64,000 bases of DNA, from positions 1 through 64,000 of the forward strand of contig LNFB01000113.1 of the NCBI GenBank assembly GCA_001464385.1, written 5' to 3'. Origin of the DNA: Deltaproteobacteria bacterium Ga0077550 (GTDB lineage Bacteria > Myxococcota_A > Polyangia > Nannocystales > Nannocystaceae). The position numbers were made by a program, and so were the translations under genes. The notes below the pieces were generated by a model that worked only from the letters and a program-made list of their open reading frames with translations, ran no database searches and had not been told where the DNA came from. Positions 1 through 8,571 of the stretch are shown here, one piece after another. Each line of letters begins with the position of its first letter. Within the stretch, counting starts at the first letter, position 1.

Positions 1-1152
1 CCGGGCATGCCGACGATCGCGTTCGTGGCCCTGTCCGCGGGCTGCTTCGCCGCGGCCGCGCGCGCGCGTCGTCGCGCCGCGGCGCCGCCCCCCGACCCGG
101 GCGAGGCGAAGAAACCCGGCGACGAGGAGGTGCCGCTGCACGACCTGCTCGAGGTGAAGCTGCTCGCCCTCGAGGTCGGCTTCGATCTGGTCCCCCTGGT
201 CGATCGCGGCCGCGGCGGCGACCTGCTGAAGCGCATCTCGGCGGTGCGCCGCCAGCTCGTGCCCGAGCTCGGCATGGTCGTGCCCCCGGTCCACGTGCGC
301 GACAACCTGCGCCTCCCCTCGGGCGAGTACCGGCTGCTGCTGTCGGGCCAGCCCATCGGCGAGGGCATGCTGCGACCCGGTCGACTGCTCGCGGTCAACC
401 CCGGCGGCGCGGCAGGCGAGCTCAAGGGCGAGAAGACCAAGGAGCCGGCGTTCGGCATGCCCGCGGTGTGGATCGGCGCCGGCGACCGCGAGCGCGCCGA
501 GCTCCTCGGCTACACGGTCGTCGATCCGGCCACGGTCGCCGCCACGCACATCACCGAGCTGCTGCGCCGGCACGCCGCCGATCTGCTCGGCCGCGCCGAG
601 ACCCAGGAGCTGCTCGACGCGATGGCGCGCACGCAGGCCAAGCTCGTCGAGGAGGTCGTCCCGACGCTGCTGCCGCTCGGCGAGCTCATCAAGGTGCTGC
701 GCAACCTGCTGCGCGAGGGCGTCGGGATCCGCGACCTGCGGACGATCCTCGAGGCCGTCGCCGACCACGCCGGGACCGTCAAGGATCCCGATGTGCTCAC
801 CGAGCTGGTGCGCGAGCGCCTCGGCCGGCAGATCACCGCCCGCTTCGTCGACGAGCGCGGCCAGCTCGCGGCGCTCGTGCTCGCCCCCGACGTCGAGGCC
901 GCGCTGCGTGGCCGCGCCCCGGCCGGCTCCGACAGTACAGCGCTCGTCCCGCGGGTCGTCCGCAGCCTGGAGCAGGCATTGTCGGCCATGAAGTCCGGTG
1001 GCGAGCCGCTGTTGCTCGTCGCGCCAGAGCTCCGCCGCCCCGTCGCCGCATTGGCGGCACGACATGCACCGGGACTTGCAGTGATGAGTCTTCGCGAGCT
1101 CGACCCCAAGACCAAGGTCACCACCGCAGGGGTCGTCAAGCTCGCGGCGTGA
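1..1152 (+). CDS. flhA: Flagellar export gate protein FlhA, C-terminal part (5' end outside window)
   Basis: FlhA forms the nonameric inner-membrane export gate of the flagellar type III secretion system; its cytoplasmic C domain docks chaperone-substrate complexes. The visible part opens at Pro-Gly-Met-Pro, the end of the last transmembrane helix, followed by a charged Pro/Ala linker (about residues 20-40) and then the roughly 340-residue cytoplasmic domain. Family-like stretches include LEVGFDLVPLVD, RRQLVPELGMVVPPVHVRDN and LGYTVVDPATVAATHI. The membrane half lies upstream of position 1, so the reading frame enters the window open; the ATG at 7 is internal, not a start. It is followed by flhF, the usual flhA-flhF-flhG-fliA order. 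The stop codon lies inside the first copy of a short repeat. Confidence 0.95.
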   Translation, partial: PGMPTIAFVALSAGCFAAAARARRRAAAPPPDPGEAKKPGDEEVPLHDLLEVKLLALEVGFDLVPLVDRGRGGDLLKRISAVRRQLVPELGMVVPPVHVRDNLRLPSGEYRLLLSGQPIGEGMLRPGRLLAVNPGGAAGELKGEKTKEPAFGMPAVWIGAGDRERAELLGYTVVDPATVAATHITELLRRHAADLLGRAETQELLDAMARTQAKLVEEVVPTLLPLGELIKVLRNLLREGVGIRDLRTILEAVADHAGTVKDPDVLTELVRERLGRQITARFVDERGQLAALVLAPDVEAALRGRAPAGSDSTALVPRVVRSLEQALSAMKSGGEPLLLVAPELRRPVAALAARHAPGLAVMSLRELDPKTKVTTAGVVKLAA

Positions 1153-1211
1153 AACGCAGACCGACCGACGCGGCGTGAAACGCCGGAGATGACCGACGCG
1201 GCGTGAAACGC
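1144..1211 (+). repeat. Three copies of a 14-bp repeat at the flhA-flhF junction
   Basis: The 14-mer GCGGCGTGAAACGC occurs at 1144-1157, 1170-1183 and 1198-1211 (spacing 26 and 28 bp). The first copy contains the flhA stop codon and the third ends 8 bp before the upstream flhF start. Copies 2 and 3 also share the preceding GACCGAC and contain GGCGT-GAA-ACGCC, a small perfect hairpin. The copies may be a local duplication of the end of flhA or a small RNA structure affecting flhF translation; that is inference. Confidence 0.75.
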
Positions 1212-1219
1212 CGCAATGA

Positions 1220-2326
1220 ATGGCACCCGTCATGGAAGCCCGCACGTTCCAAGCCCGAGAGATCCGCGAAGCCCTCGCGCTCGTCCGCCGCGAGCTCGGG
1301 CCCGAGGCCGTCATCCTCGAGACCAAGCGCGTCTCCGGCCGCGCCCTGGGCCTGCTCGGCGGCATGCTGTTCGAGGTCACCGCGGCCGCGCCCGAGGACG
1401 CCGCGAACTCGGCACCGCCGCCGCCGGCCGATCCGGCGCCGATCCGCGCGCTGCTCCCCGAGCGCCGGGCCGAGCGGATGCGCGAGCAGCCCAAGCCCTC
1501 GGTGCGCGCGATGATCCAGGAGGATCCCGCGGCGGCCCTCGCCGCGATGCGCGGCGGCGTCGCCCCACACGCGGCGCTGCGCCGCCGATTGCTCGCGGCG
1601 ATGGTGCCCCGCGATCTGTGCGAGGCGTGGCTGAAGGGCCTGCCCGCCGACTCGGGGCCCCACGACGCCGAGGCGGGCCTGCGCGAGCACATCCTGCGCC
1701 AGCTCGGGCCCGCGGCCGGCCTCGGTACGGATCGCGCCCGCATCGTCGCGTTCGTCGGCCCCACCGGCGTCGGCAAGACCACGACCGTGGCCAAGCTCGC
1801 GGCGCGCGCCCGGCTCGTGGAGGAGCGCAAGGTCGCGCTGGTCAGCCTCGACGACGGACGTCTCGGCGGCACCGCGGCGCTGCGCGCCTACGCCAAGCTC
1901 CTCGACATTCCCCTGACGATCGCGCCGGCCCACGGCCTCGGGCCCGCGCTCGCCGAGCACCACGGCGCCGAGCTCGTGCTCATCGACACCGCCGGCATCT
2001 CGCCCGCCCACCCCGAGGCGTTCGGCGAGCTCGGCCGCCGCCTCGGACGCGCGGGCGAGCCGGTGTTCACCCACCTGTGCGTCGGCGCGGCGACTCGGGC
2101 CGAGGAGCTCGATCGCATCGCCCACCTGTACCGGCCGACGCAGCCCGACGCGCTCCTCGCGACGAAGCTCGACGAGGCGATCGCCATCGGGTCGATCGTC
2201 GCGCTGCGACTGCGCGAGCAGATTCCCCTCTCGTTCCTCACCACGGGTCCGCAAGTGCCCGACGATCTCAACCCCGCCCATCCCGACGTCGTAGTCGACC
2301 TGCTCCTTGGAGGCGCACGCGCATGA
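1220..2326 (+). CDS. flhF: Flagellar SRP-type GTPase FlhF
   Basis: FlhF is the third SRP-family GTPase. It sets flagellum position and number with FlhG. The N-terminus (ARTFQAREIREALALVRRELGPEAVIL) matches the family, then comes a low-complexity linker and an NG domain with P-loop GPTGVGKTT near residue 180, and a TKLDE motif late in the protein. Two motifs deviate from the consensus: the usual DTYRIGA is DGRLGGT, and DTAGR reads DTAGI. Start choice: ATG 1220 is the longest, but ATG 1232 (Met-Glu-Ala-Arg) fits the family N-terminus better; neither has a good Shine-Dalgarno. The stop overlaps the flhG start (ATGA). Confidence 0.93.
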   Translation: MAPVMEARTFQAREIREALALVRRELGPEAVILETKRVSGRALGLLGGMLFEVTAAAPEDAANSAPPPPADPAPIRALLPERRAERMREQPKPSVRAMIQEDPAAALAAMRGGVAPHAALRRRLLAAMVPRDLCEAWLKGLPADSGPHDAEAGLREHILRQLGPAAGLGTDRARIVAFVGPTGVGKTTTVAKLAARARLVEERKVALVSLDDGRLGGTAALRAYAKLLDIPLTIAPAHGLGPALAEHHGAELVLIDTAGISPAHPEAFGELGRRLGRAGEPVFTHLCVGAATRAEELDRIAHLYRPTQPDALLATKLDEAIAIGSIVALRLREQIPLSFLTTGPQVPDDLNPAHPDVVVDLLLGGARA

Positions 2327-3249
2327 AGTCCGATCCCAACCCCCGCGAGTCCCTTCGCCCCGCCCTCGTCGAGTCCGAGCCGTCGGAGTCGACGGGCAAC
2401 CTCGGCGACGTGATTCCCCTGCGCAGCGGCCTGACGCCCATCGGCCCCACCGTCATCGCGGTGACCTCGGGCAAGGGCGGCGTGGGCAAGACCAACATCT
2501 CGGCCAACCTCGCCATCGCCCTCGGCCAGCGCGGCGCCCGGGTGCTGGCGATCGACGCCGACCTCGGCCTCGCCAACATGGACATCATCATGGGCCTCGC
2601 GCCGACGTACACGACGGCCGACGTCGTCTCCGGCGAGGTCCCGATCGAGGACGTCATCATCCCCGGCGCGCCGAACGTCTGGCTCCTGCCGGGCGCCTCC
2701 GGACAGCACGATCTCGCCAACCTGAGCGACACCGGCCGGCGGAACCTCTTCACCGCCGTCGACGGCCTCGATGATCGCTTCGACGCGATCGTCGTCGACA
2801 CCGGCGCGGGCATCGGCTCCAACGCGATCGGCTTCGCGGCCGCGGCCAAGGACATCATCCTGGTCGTCACGCCCGAGCCGACCAGCGTCGCCGACGCGTA
2901 CGGGATGCTGAAGGTGCTGTGCACCCGCTGCGCCGTGCGTCGGGTCCACGTGCTGGCGAACATGGTCGCGGGCCCAGCCGACGGCGAGCAGGTGTTCCGC
3001 CGACTCGTCGCCCTCGCCGATCGCTTCCTCAACATCGGTCTCGACTACCTCGGGGCGATCCCCCGCGACGGCGCAATCAGCCGCTCGGTCATGCGGGGCG
3101 AGCCCGTGCTGACCGCCTACCCCCGATCGCCGGCGTCGCTGGCGATCCTCGACGCCGCCGACGCCCTCGGGCGCGCAGATCACCGCGACGACCGCGAAGG
3201 GGCGCTGCGCCTGTTCTGGCGCCGCCTCCTCCGTCAGAAGGGAGCCTGA
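2323..3249 (+). CDS. flhG: Flagellar number regulator FlhG (FleN/YlxH, MinD-like ATPase)
   Basis: This 308-aa MinD/ParA-type ATPase is the partner of FlhF and limits flagellar number. The deviant Walker A is GKGGVGKT at residues 50-57, followed by the family stretch IDADLGLANMDIIMG, a Walker B region IVVDTGAGI, and VVTPEPTSVADAYGMLK. Start ATG 2323 overlaps the flhF stop and has TTGGAGG about 9 nt upstream. The same reading frame stays open back to 1216, but that extension is antisense to the flhF reading in composition and has no homology. The N-terminal 40 residues are a disordered extension without an obvious DQAxxLR FlhF-activating helix, although ESLRPALVES might stand in for it. Confidence 0.93.
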   Translation: MKSDPNPRESLRPALVESEPSESTGNLGDVIPLRSGLTPIGPTVIAVTSGKGGVGKTNISANLAIALGQRGARVLAIDADLGLANMDIIMGLAPTYTTADVVSGEVPIEDVIIPGAPNVWLLPGASGQHDLANLSDTGRRNLFTAVDGLDDRFDAIVVDTGAGIGSNAIGFAAAAKDIILVVTPEPTSVADAYGMLKVLCTRCAVRRVHVLANMVAGPADGEQVFRRLVALADRFLNIGLDYLGAIPRDGAISRSVMRGEPVLTAYPRSPASLAILDAADALGRADHRDDREGALRLFWRRLLRQKGA

Positions 3250-3253
3250 ACCC

Positions 3254-4180
3254 GTGACTCGACTCGGAATCGCCCGCCGCCAGCCCTCGCGCTCCGCGGC
3301 CCAACGCCTGCCCCTCGCCCCGCCCGACGACACGACGTCCACGGCGGGGCCCGAGCCCGACCACGCGCACGTGGGATCCGAGCTCGGCGACGTCGTCCCC
3401 GCGAACGCGCCGGTCGACCGTGCCCACGCCGACGCGTTCATGCCCTCGGGCCCCGCGGCCAACGACCCGCCGCTCGTCGCCGAGTCGCCCCGCGCCAAGG
3501 TCGATCCGACGCGCTACCTCGACTTCGTCCGCCGCATCGCGACCCGCATGGCGCGCTCGCTGCCGGCGCACGTCTCGCTCGACGATCTCATCGGCGCCGG
3601 CACGCTCGGCCTGCTCGACGCGGTGGATCGCTACGACCCGAGCAAGGCCGATCGGTTCGAGACCTTCGCCGAGTTCCGCATCAAGGGCGCGATCCTCGAC
3701 GAGCTGCGGCGCTATGACCTCATGGCCCGCAACGCGCGGCTCACCGCCAAGCGACTGGCGCGCAAGAGCCAGGAGCTCACCGCTCAGCTCGGCCGGCCGC
3801 CGCTCGAGAACGAGATGGCCGCCGCGCTCGAGATGACCATCGACGACTACCGCCGCCTGGTCGATCGCATCGGCAGCGTCCGGGTGCTGAGCCTCGACGA
3901 TCTCCAGCGCAGCGACGACGGGCCCGCCGAGCGGATGATCGAGCTGTCGTCGAAGGCCCTCGGCCCCGACGAGGCCACCGGGATCCGCGAGCTCCACACC
4001 CGGCTGCGCAACGCGATCGCGGGCCTGCCCGAGCGCCAGCAGCTGATCCTCGAGATGTACTACCAGCGCGAGATGACGCTCAAGGAGATCGGCCTGCACG
4101 TGGGCGTCACCGAGTCGCGCGTCTGCCAGATCATGGGCGAGGCCACCGGTCGCCTCCGCCACCTGCTCAAGCACGGCTAG
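3254..4180 (+). CDS. fliA: Sigma-28 factor FliA with long N-terminal extension
   Basis: FliA directs RNA polymerase to late flagellar promoters. Region 2 is visible in LDDLIGAGTLGLLDAVDRYDP and RFETFAEFRIKGAILDELR, region 3 follows, and region 4 reads LPERQQLILEMYYQREMTLKEIGLHVGVTESRVCQI. From the GTG at 3254 (GGGAG about 10 nt upstream) the protein is 308 aa, some 60-70 residues longer than typical FliA. The extra N-terminus is Pro/Ala/Asp-rich and probably disordered. An ATG at 3440 would give a 246-aa protein of normal length but has no better ribosome site. It follows flhG by 4 bp. A likely target promoter is at 12351. Confidence 0.93.
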   Translation: MTRLGIARRQPSRSAAQRLPLAPPDDTTSTAGPEPDHAHVGSELGDVVPANAPVDRAHADAFMPSGPAANDPPLVAESPRAKVDPTRYLDFVRRIATRMARSLPAHVSLDDLIGAGTLGLLDAVDRYDPSKADRFETFAEFRIKGAILDELRRYDLMARNARLTAKRLARKSQELTAQLGRPPLENEMAAALEMTIDDYRRLVDRIGSVRVLSLDDLQRSDDGPAERMIELSSKALGPDEATGIRELHTRLRNAIAGLPERQQLILEMYYQREMTLKEIGLHVGVTESRVCQIMGEATGRLRHLLKHG

Positions 4181-4195
4181 TCGAGACGAACCACC

Positions 4196-4915
4196 ATGGC
4201 CAACGGCATCTACATCGGCATGTCCGGCGCGATCGCGGCGCAGCGCCGCCTCGACATCGTCGCCAACAACGTCGCCAACGCGTCGACGCCCGGCTTCCGC
4301 CAGCAGCGCGCGCAGTTCGAGGCGTTCCTCATCCCCACCGGCGACGCGCGGCCGATCGAGAAGGGCTTCACCGGCCTCGCGGGCACCCGCGTCGACGACA
4401 GCGCCGGCGTCATCGCGCAGACCGGCAACCCGCTCGACATGGCGATCGACGGCCGCGGCTACTTCGTCATCGACTCGCCGTCCGGGCCGCTGCTCACCCG
4501 CGCCGGCAACTTCCGCCTGGCGACCGACGGCACGCTCGTCGACGTGATGGGCAACGCGGTCTCGAGCGAACCGGCCGGCGGCGCGCCGATCCGGCTGCGG
4601 CCCGAAGGCGGCCCGCCGAGCGTCGGCAGCGACGGGTCGATCAGCCAGGACGGCACGATCGTCGCAAGGTTGGCGGTCGTGGACGTCGCCCCCGAACGTT
4701 TGACGCCCGTCGGTGACACGCACATGCGCGCCGCCCCGGCCGACATGCAGCCGATGGCCGCCGCGCGCGTCATCGGCGGGGCCCTCGAGGGCAGCAACGT
4801 CAATCCGGTGCGCGGGCTCGTCGAGCTCGTGCAGCTCACCCAAGAGTTCCAGACCAACGAGAAGGTCATGGGCGAGTACCGCAAGCTCGATCAGAAGCTG
4901 CTGTCCTCCCGCTGA
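4196..4915 (+). CDS. flgF: Flagellar proximal rod protein FlgF
   Basis: FlgF is a 239-aa component of the proximal rod of the flagellar axial structure. The N-terminal rod signature is present (MSGAIAAQRRLDIVANNVANASTPGFRQQR), as are NPLDMAIDGRGYFVI and the C-terminal hook/rod motif ending in GSNVNPVRGLVELVQLTQEFQTNEKVM. It is shorter than FlgG and lies directly before it, which is why FlgF is favoured over a second FlgG. Start ATG 4196 sits 15 bp after fliA. Confidence 0.92.
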   Translation: MANGIYIGMSGAIAAQRRLDIVANNVANASTPGFRQQRAQFEAFLIPTGDARPIEKGFTGLAGTRVDDSAGVIAQTGNPLDMAIDGRGYFVIDSPSGPLLTRAGNFRLATDGTLVDVMGNAVSSEPAGGAPIRLRPEGGPPSVGSDGSISQDGTIVARLAVVDVAPERLTPVGDTHMRAAPADMQPMAAARVIGGALEGSNVNPVRGLVELVQLTQEFQTNEKVMGEYRKLDQKLLSSR

Positions 4916-4970
4916 TCCCCACCGCTCCCCGCGGATCCAAGCCCCCCAAGCGAACCGACCAGGACCGTCC

Positions 4971-5756
4971 ATGATCCGAGCCCTCCACACCGCCGCCACC
5001 GGCATGGACGCGCAGCAGCAGCGCATCGATGTCATCTCCAACAACCTCGCGAACGTGAACACGACCGGGTTCAAGAAGCAGCGCGCGGACTTCCAGGACC
5101 TCCTCTACCAGACCGTGCGCGCCCCCGGCACCGCGGCGGCCCAGGGCACCACGGTCCCGAGCGGCCTGCAGGTCGGCACCGGCGTGCGGACGGCGGCCAC
5201 GCACCGCAGCTTCACCACCGGCGACCTGATGCAGACCGGCAATCAGCTCGACCTCGCGATCGAGGGCAACGGCTTCTTCCAGGTCACGCTGCCCGGCGGG
5301 CAGCAGGCGTTCACCCGCGCCGGCAACTTCGAGCTCGATCAGCAGGGCCAGATCGTCACCACCGACGGGTATCTGCTCGACCCGGCGATCGCGATCCCCC
5401 CGGGCGCCACGAGCGTGACGATCGGCGCCGACGGGACCGTGTCGGCGACGATCGACGGCGAGACCGCGCCGACCGAGGTCGGCCAGATCCAGCTCGTCAA
5501 CTTCGTCAACCCCGGCGGCCTGCAGGCCATCGGTCGCAACTTCTACCAGCCGACGACCGCCAGCGGAGATCCGCAGTCGGGCCCGCCCGGTCAGCAGGGC
5601 CTCGGCTCGCTGTCGCAGAACACCCTCGAGATGTCGAACGTGAAGGTCGTCGAGGAGATGATCAACCTCATCTCCAGCCAGCGCGCCTACGACATCAACT
5701 CGAAGGTGGTCCAGGCCGCCGACGAGATGCTGCAGACCACCGCCAACTCGATCTGA
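4971..5756 (+). CDS. flgG: Flagellar distal rod protein FlgG
   Basis: The protein is 261 aa, the normal FlgG length. FlgG builds the distal rod, outside the inner membrane. Diagnostic stretches are MIRALHTAATGMDAQQQRIDVISNNLANVNTTGFKKQRADFQDLLYQ, NQLDLAIEGNGFFQV and the C-terminal EMSNVKVVEEMINLISSQRAYDINSKV. The start is ATG 4971; the frame is open further upstream into flgF, but homology begins exactly here. The gap from flgF is 55 bp. Confidence 0.95.
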   Translation: MIRALHTAATGMDAQQQRIDVISNNLANVNTTGFKKQRADFQDLLYQTVRAPGTAAAQGTTVPSGLQVGTGVRTAATHRSFTTGDLMQTGNQLDLAIEGNGFFQVTLPGGQQAFTRAGNFELDQQGQIVTTDGYLLDPAIAIPPGATSVTIGADGTVSATIDGETAPTEVGQIQLVNFVNPGGLQAIGRNFYQPTTASGDPQSGPPGQQGLGSLSQNTLEMSNVKVVEEMINLISSQRAYDINSKVVQAADEMLQTTANSI

Positions 5757-5763
5757 GGCCCAT

Positions 5764-6720
5764 TTGACCACGCCCACGCTCGCGGCCGCGCTGTTCCTCT
5801 CCCTGTCGTTCGTGCCCACGGGCGCGCCGCTGGCCCTCGCCGCGACCACCGCCACCACCACCACCGCGCGTGCGGTGGTGGTCGATGGCGACCGCATCAC
5901 GCTCGGCGACATCTCGCCGACGCTCCCCCGCGACCTGCTCGCGATCGATCTGGGGCCTGCCCCGTCGCCGGGCGCCCGCGTGCAGGTCACACGGGCCGCC
6001 GTCGCCGACGCGCTGCGTCGGCACGGCGCCGATCCATCCCTCGCCACCGGCGTCGCGGTGCGCCAGGACGTGCGCCGCGCCGCCGAGACGCTCGAGCGCG
6101 AGGATCTCGACGCCGAGGTGCGCGCGACGGCGATGACCGAGCTCCCGCTCGGCGTCGACATCGACGCGGTGCTCGGGCTGCGCGCGGTGACGCTGCCGCC
6201 GGGCGACCGCCAGATCTCGGTGACGCTCGGCCGGCTGCGCCGCTCGACCCGCGCGACCGTCGAGATCAGCGTCGGCGACCGGCGCTGGGCCTCGATCTCC
6301 GCCACGCTGCAGCTCTCAGGCGTGGCCCGCACCCCGGTGCTGCGCAAGACGATGGCCCCCGGCGCGACCATCGACGAGGGCCACGTCGCCCTGCGCGACG
6401 TCGAGATCGACGACCTCCCCGAGGGCGCGATCACCCGCACCGATCAGCTCGTCGGTCGCCGCCTGAAGACCCGTCAGGGATCCAACGCGCCGCTGCGGGC
6501 GACCGCCACCGAGGCGACGCCCGTGGTCACCCGCGGCGCCGTGCTCAACGTCATCGTCACCCGGCCCGGCCTGCGGATCACCCGCCAAGCGATCGCGCAG
6601 CAGGACGGCGCGGCGGGGGACAACATCCGGGTCAAGCCCATCGACGACACCCGCGTGATGGTCGTCCGCGTGACCGAAGACGGCGAGGCCCACGTGGTCT
6701 CGAGCGGGGGTGCCAAGTGA
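5764..6720 (+). CDS. flgA: P-ring assembly chaperone FlgA
   Basis: FlgA is a periplasmic chaperone for polymerisation of the P-ring protein FlgI. This 318-aa protein begins with TTG at 5764, 7 bp after flgG, and has a signal peptide (hydrophobic LAAALFLSLSFVPTGAPLALAA). The C-terminal SAF-type domain shows VLRKTMAPGATIDEGHVALRDVEI, DQLVGRRLKTRQGSNAPLR and VTRPGLRITRQAIAQQDGAAGDNIRVK, a match to the FlgA/RcpC family. The N-terminal half is less conserved. Its stop overlaps the flgH GTG start (GTGA). Confidence 0.88.
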   Translation: MTTPTLAAALFLSLSFVPTGAPLALAATTATTTTARAVVVDGDRITLGDISPTLPRDLLAIDLGPAPSPGARVQVTRAAVADALRRHGADPSLATGVAVRQDVRRAAETLEREDLDAEVRATAMTELPLGVDIDAVLGLRAVTLPPGDRQISVTLGRLRRSTRATVEISVGDRRWASISATLQLSGVARTPVLRKTMAPGATIDEGHVALRDVEIDDLPEGAITRTDQLVGRRLKTRQGSNAPLRATATEATPVVTRGAVLNVIVTRPGLRITRQAIAQQDGAAGDNIRVKPIDDTRVMVVRVTEDGEAHVVSSGGAK

Positions 6721-7409
6721 ACCTCCGCTGGTGGGTGCCGATCCTGACGCTCGTCGCCGTGGTGCTCGGCGCCTGCTCAGGTCCGCTGGTGCAGTACAAG
6801 TTCCCCGAGCGGAACTACGAGCCCGGCAAGTACGCCGGCGACCTCGCCGGCGACACCGGGCTCTTGTGGGGCGAGCACACCGCCAACGTCCTCGAGGACG
6901 CCCGCAGCCGCCGTCTGGGCGATCTGGTCATCGTGCGCATCGAGGAGGCCGCGGACGCGGTCGGCGGCGCGAGCACGAAGACCAGCCGCAAGAGCAACAT
7001 CGAGGGCGGCATCAACAACTTCATGGGCGTCGTCGAGAAGTTCGCCAAGAGTCACCCCAACGTCGACACCTCGGCGATGGTCAAGGCGATCTTCGAGTCG
7101 TCGTTCGAGGGCACCGGCGAGACCTCGCGCCAGGGCGCCCTGACGGCGATGATCCCGTGCCAGGTGAAGCACGTGTTGCCCAACGGCGACCTCTTCATCG
7201 AGGGCACCAAGGCGATCCAGATCAACGCCGAGGAGACCCACCTCTACCTGTCGGGGGTCGTGCGTCCGTTCGACATCGACATGGCCAACACCGTGGCGTC
7301 GGGGCGGATCCTCGACGCGCGGATCGACTTCTCGGGCCGCGGCGTCGTGAGCGACAAGCAGCGCCCCGGCCTGCTCCACCGCGGTCTCGACCACGTGTTC
7401 CCGTTCTAG
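6717..7409 (+). CDS. flgH: Flagellar L-ring lipoprotein FlgH
   Basis: FlgH forms the outer-membrane L-ring bushing. This 230-aa protein starts at GTG 6717, overlapping the flgA stop, and carries a lipoprotein signal (hydrophobic VPILTLVAVVLGACSG, Cys at about residue 20). Conserved FlgH stretches are DARSRRLGDLVIVRIEEAADA, VKHVLPNGDLFIEGTKAIQINAEE, LSGVVRPFDI and RIDFSGRGVVSDKQRPG, ending in Phe-Pro-Phe. Its presence shows a Gram-negative envelope with an outer membrane. Confidence 0.93.
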   Translation: MNLRWWVPILTLVAVVLGACSGPLVQYKFPERNYEPGKYAGDLAGDTGLLWGEHTANVLEDARSRRLGDLVIVRIEEAADAVGGASTKTSRKSNIEGGINNFMGVVEKFAKSHPNVDTSAMVKAIFESSFEGTGETSRQGALTAMIPCQVKHVLPNGDLFIEGTKAIQINAEETHLYLSGVVRPFDIDMANTVASGRILDARIDFSGRGVVSDKQRPGLLHRGLDHVFPF

Positions 7410-7437
7410 TGCTCGCTCGACCGCCGAAAGCCCACCC

Positions 7438-8571
7438 ATGTCCCGCATGATTCGTTCGATCGTCCTACGCCCGGCCGCGCTCGCGCTGACGGTGCTGTTC
7501 GCCCTGCTCGCCTTCGTGCCGGCGGCCCACGCCGAGCGGCTGAAGGACCTGGCGTCGATCCGCGGCATCGCCAGCAACCCGCTGGTCGGCTACGGGCTGG
7601 TCGTCGGCCTCGCCGGCACCGGCGACAACCTCCAGAGCGCGCAGACCCAGCAGATGGTGGCGAACCTCCTCGGCCGGCGCTTCGGCACGATCATCACGCC
7701 GCAGCAGATCAAGGCCAAGAACGTCGCGGTGGTGATGGTCACCACCCGGCTGCCCCCGTTCGCGCGGATCGGCGGGCGCATCGACGTCACGGTGTCGTCG
7801 GCGAGCAACGCCAAGTCGCTGTTCGGCGGCACGCTGCTGCCCACCGCGCTCAAGGCCGGCAACGGCGACACCTTCGCGTGGGCCGAGGGCCCGCTGATGG
7901 TCGGCGGCTGGGCGACCGACGGCCAGAGCGGCAGCGGCGTCAGCAAGAACCATCCGACCGTGGGCCAGGTCCCCGACGGCGGCCTGGTCGCCAAGGAGCT
8001 CGGCTTCAAGCTGTCGGCCGACAAGCCGCTGACGATCGCGCTCGATCGCCCCGACTTCACCACCGCGGCGCGCGTCGCCGAGGCGATCAACGGCCGGCTC
8101 GACGCGGTGGTCGCCTACGCCTCCGATCCCGGCACGATCCTGGTCGAGGTCCCCAAGTCGAAGCGCCGCGACCTCGTGCGCCTGGTCGCCAACATCGAGA
8201 ACCTCGACATCGAGCCCGACCAGAACGCCCGCGTCGTCATCAACGAGAAGACCGGGACGGTGGTGATGGGCGCCGACGTCGAGGTGATGCCGTGCGCGAT
8301 CAGCCATGGCGCGCTGACGGTCCAGGTCGACGAACGCAAGGAGATTTCGCAGCCCGGCCCGCTGTCGGGCGGCGACACGGCGAAGGCCCAGCGCTCGAAC
8401 GTCGAGGTCACCGAGGACGGCGGCAACCTCACGGTGCTCGAGCGCGCGCCGACCCTCGGGCAGGTCGTCGGCGGCCTCAACTCCCTGGGTGTCAGTCCCC
8501 GCGATCTGGTCGCCATCCTCCTGGCGATGAAGCAGGCGGGCGCGCTGCGTGCCGAGGTCGAGGTGCAGTGA
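7438..8571 (+). CDS. flgI: Flagellar P-ring protein FlgI
   Basis: FlgI builds the periplasmic P-ring around the rod. The 377-aa protein has a cleavable signal peptide ending near PAAHA, then the highly conserved ERLKDLASIRGIASNPLVGYGLVVGLAGTGDN, and a C-terminus with LNSLGVSPRDLVAILLAMKQAGALRAEVEVQ. Length and sequence are typical. The stop shares one base with the flgJ start (TGATG), indicating translational coupling of ring and rod-cap genes. Confidence 0.96.
   Translation: MSRMIRSIVLRPAALALTVLFALLAFVPAAHAERLKDLASIRGIASNPLVGYGLVVGLAGTGDNLQSAQTQQMVANLLGRRFGTIITPQQIKAKNVAVVMVTTRLPPFARIGGRIDVTVSSASNAKSLFGGTLLPTALKAGNGDTFAWAEGPLMVGGWATDGQSGSGVSKNHPTVGQVPDGGLVAKELGFKLSADKPLTIALDRPDFTTAARVAEAINGRLDAVVAYASDPGTILVEVPKSKRRDLVRLVANIENLDIEPDQNARVVINEKTGTVVMGADVEVMPCAISHGALTVQVDERKEISQPGPLSGGDTAKAQRSNVEVTEDGGNLTVLERAPTLGQVVGGLNSLGVSPRDLVAILLAMKQAGALRAEVEVQ

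Noticed and set aside
1216-2322. Open frame continuous with flhG that would make a 677-aa fusion protein
   Set aside because: The extension lies over flhF in another frame, is Arg/Pro-rich shadow sequence, and flhG has its own ATG with TTGGAGG at 2323.
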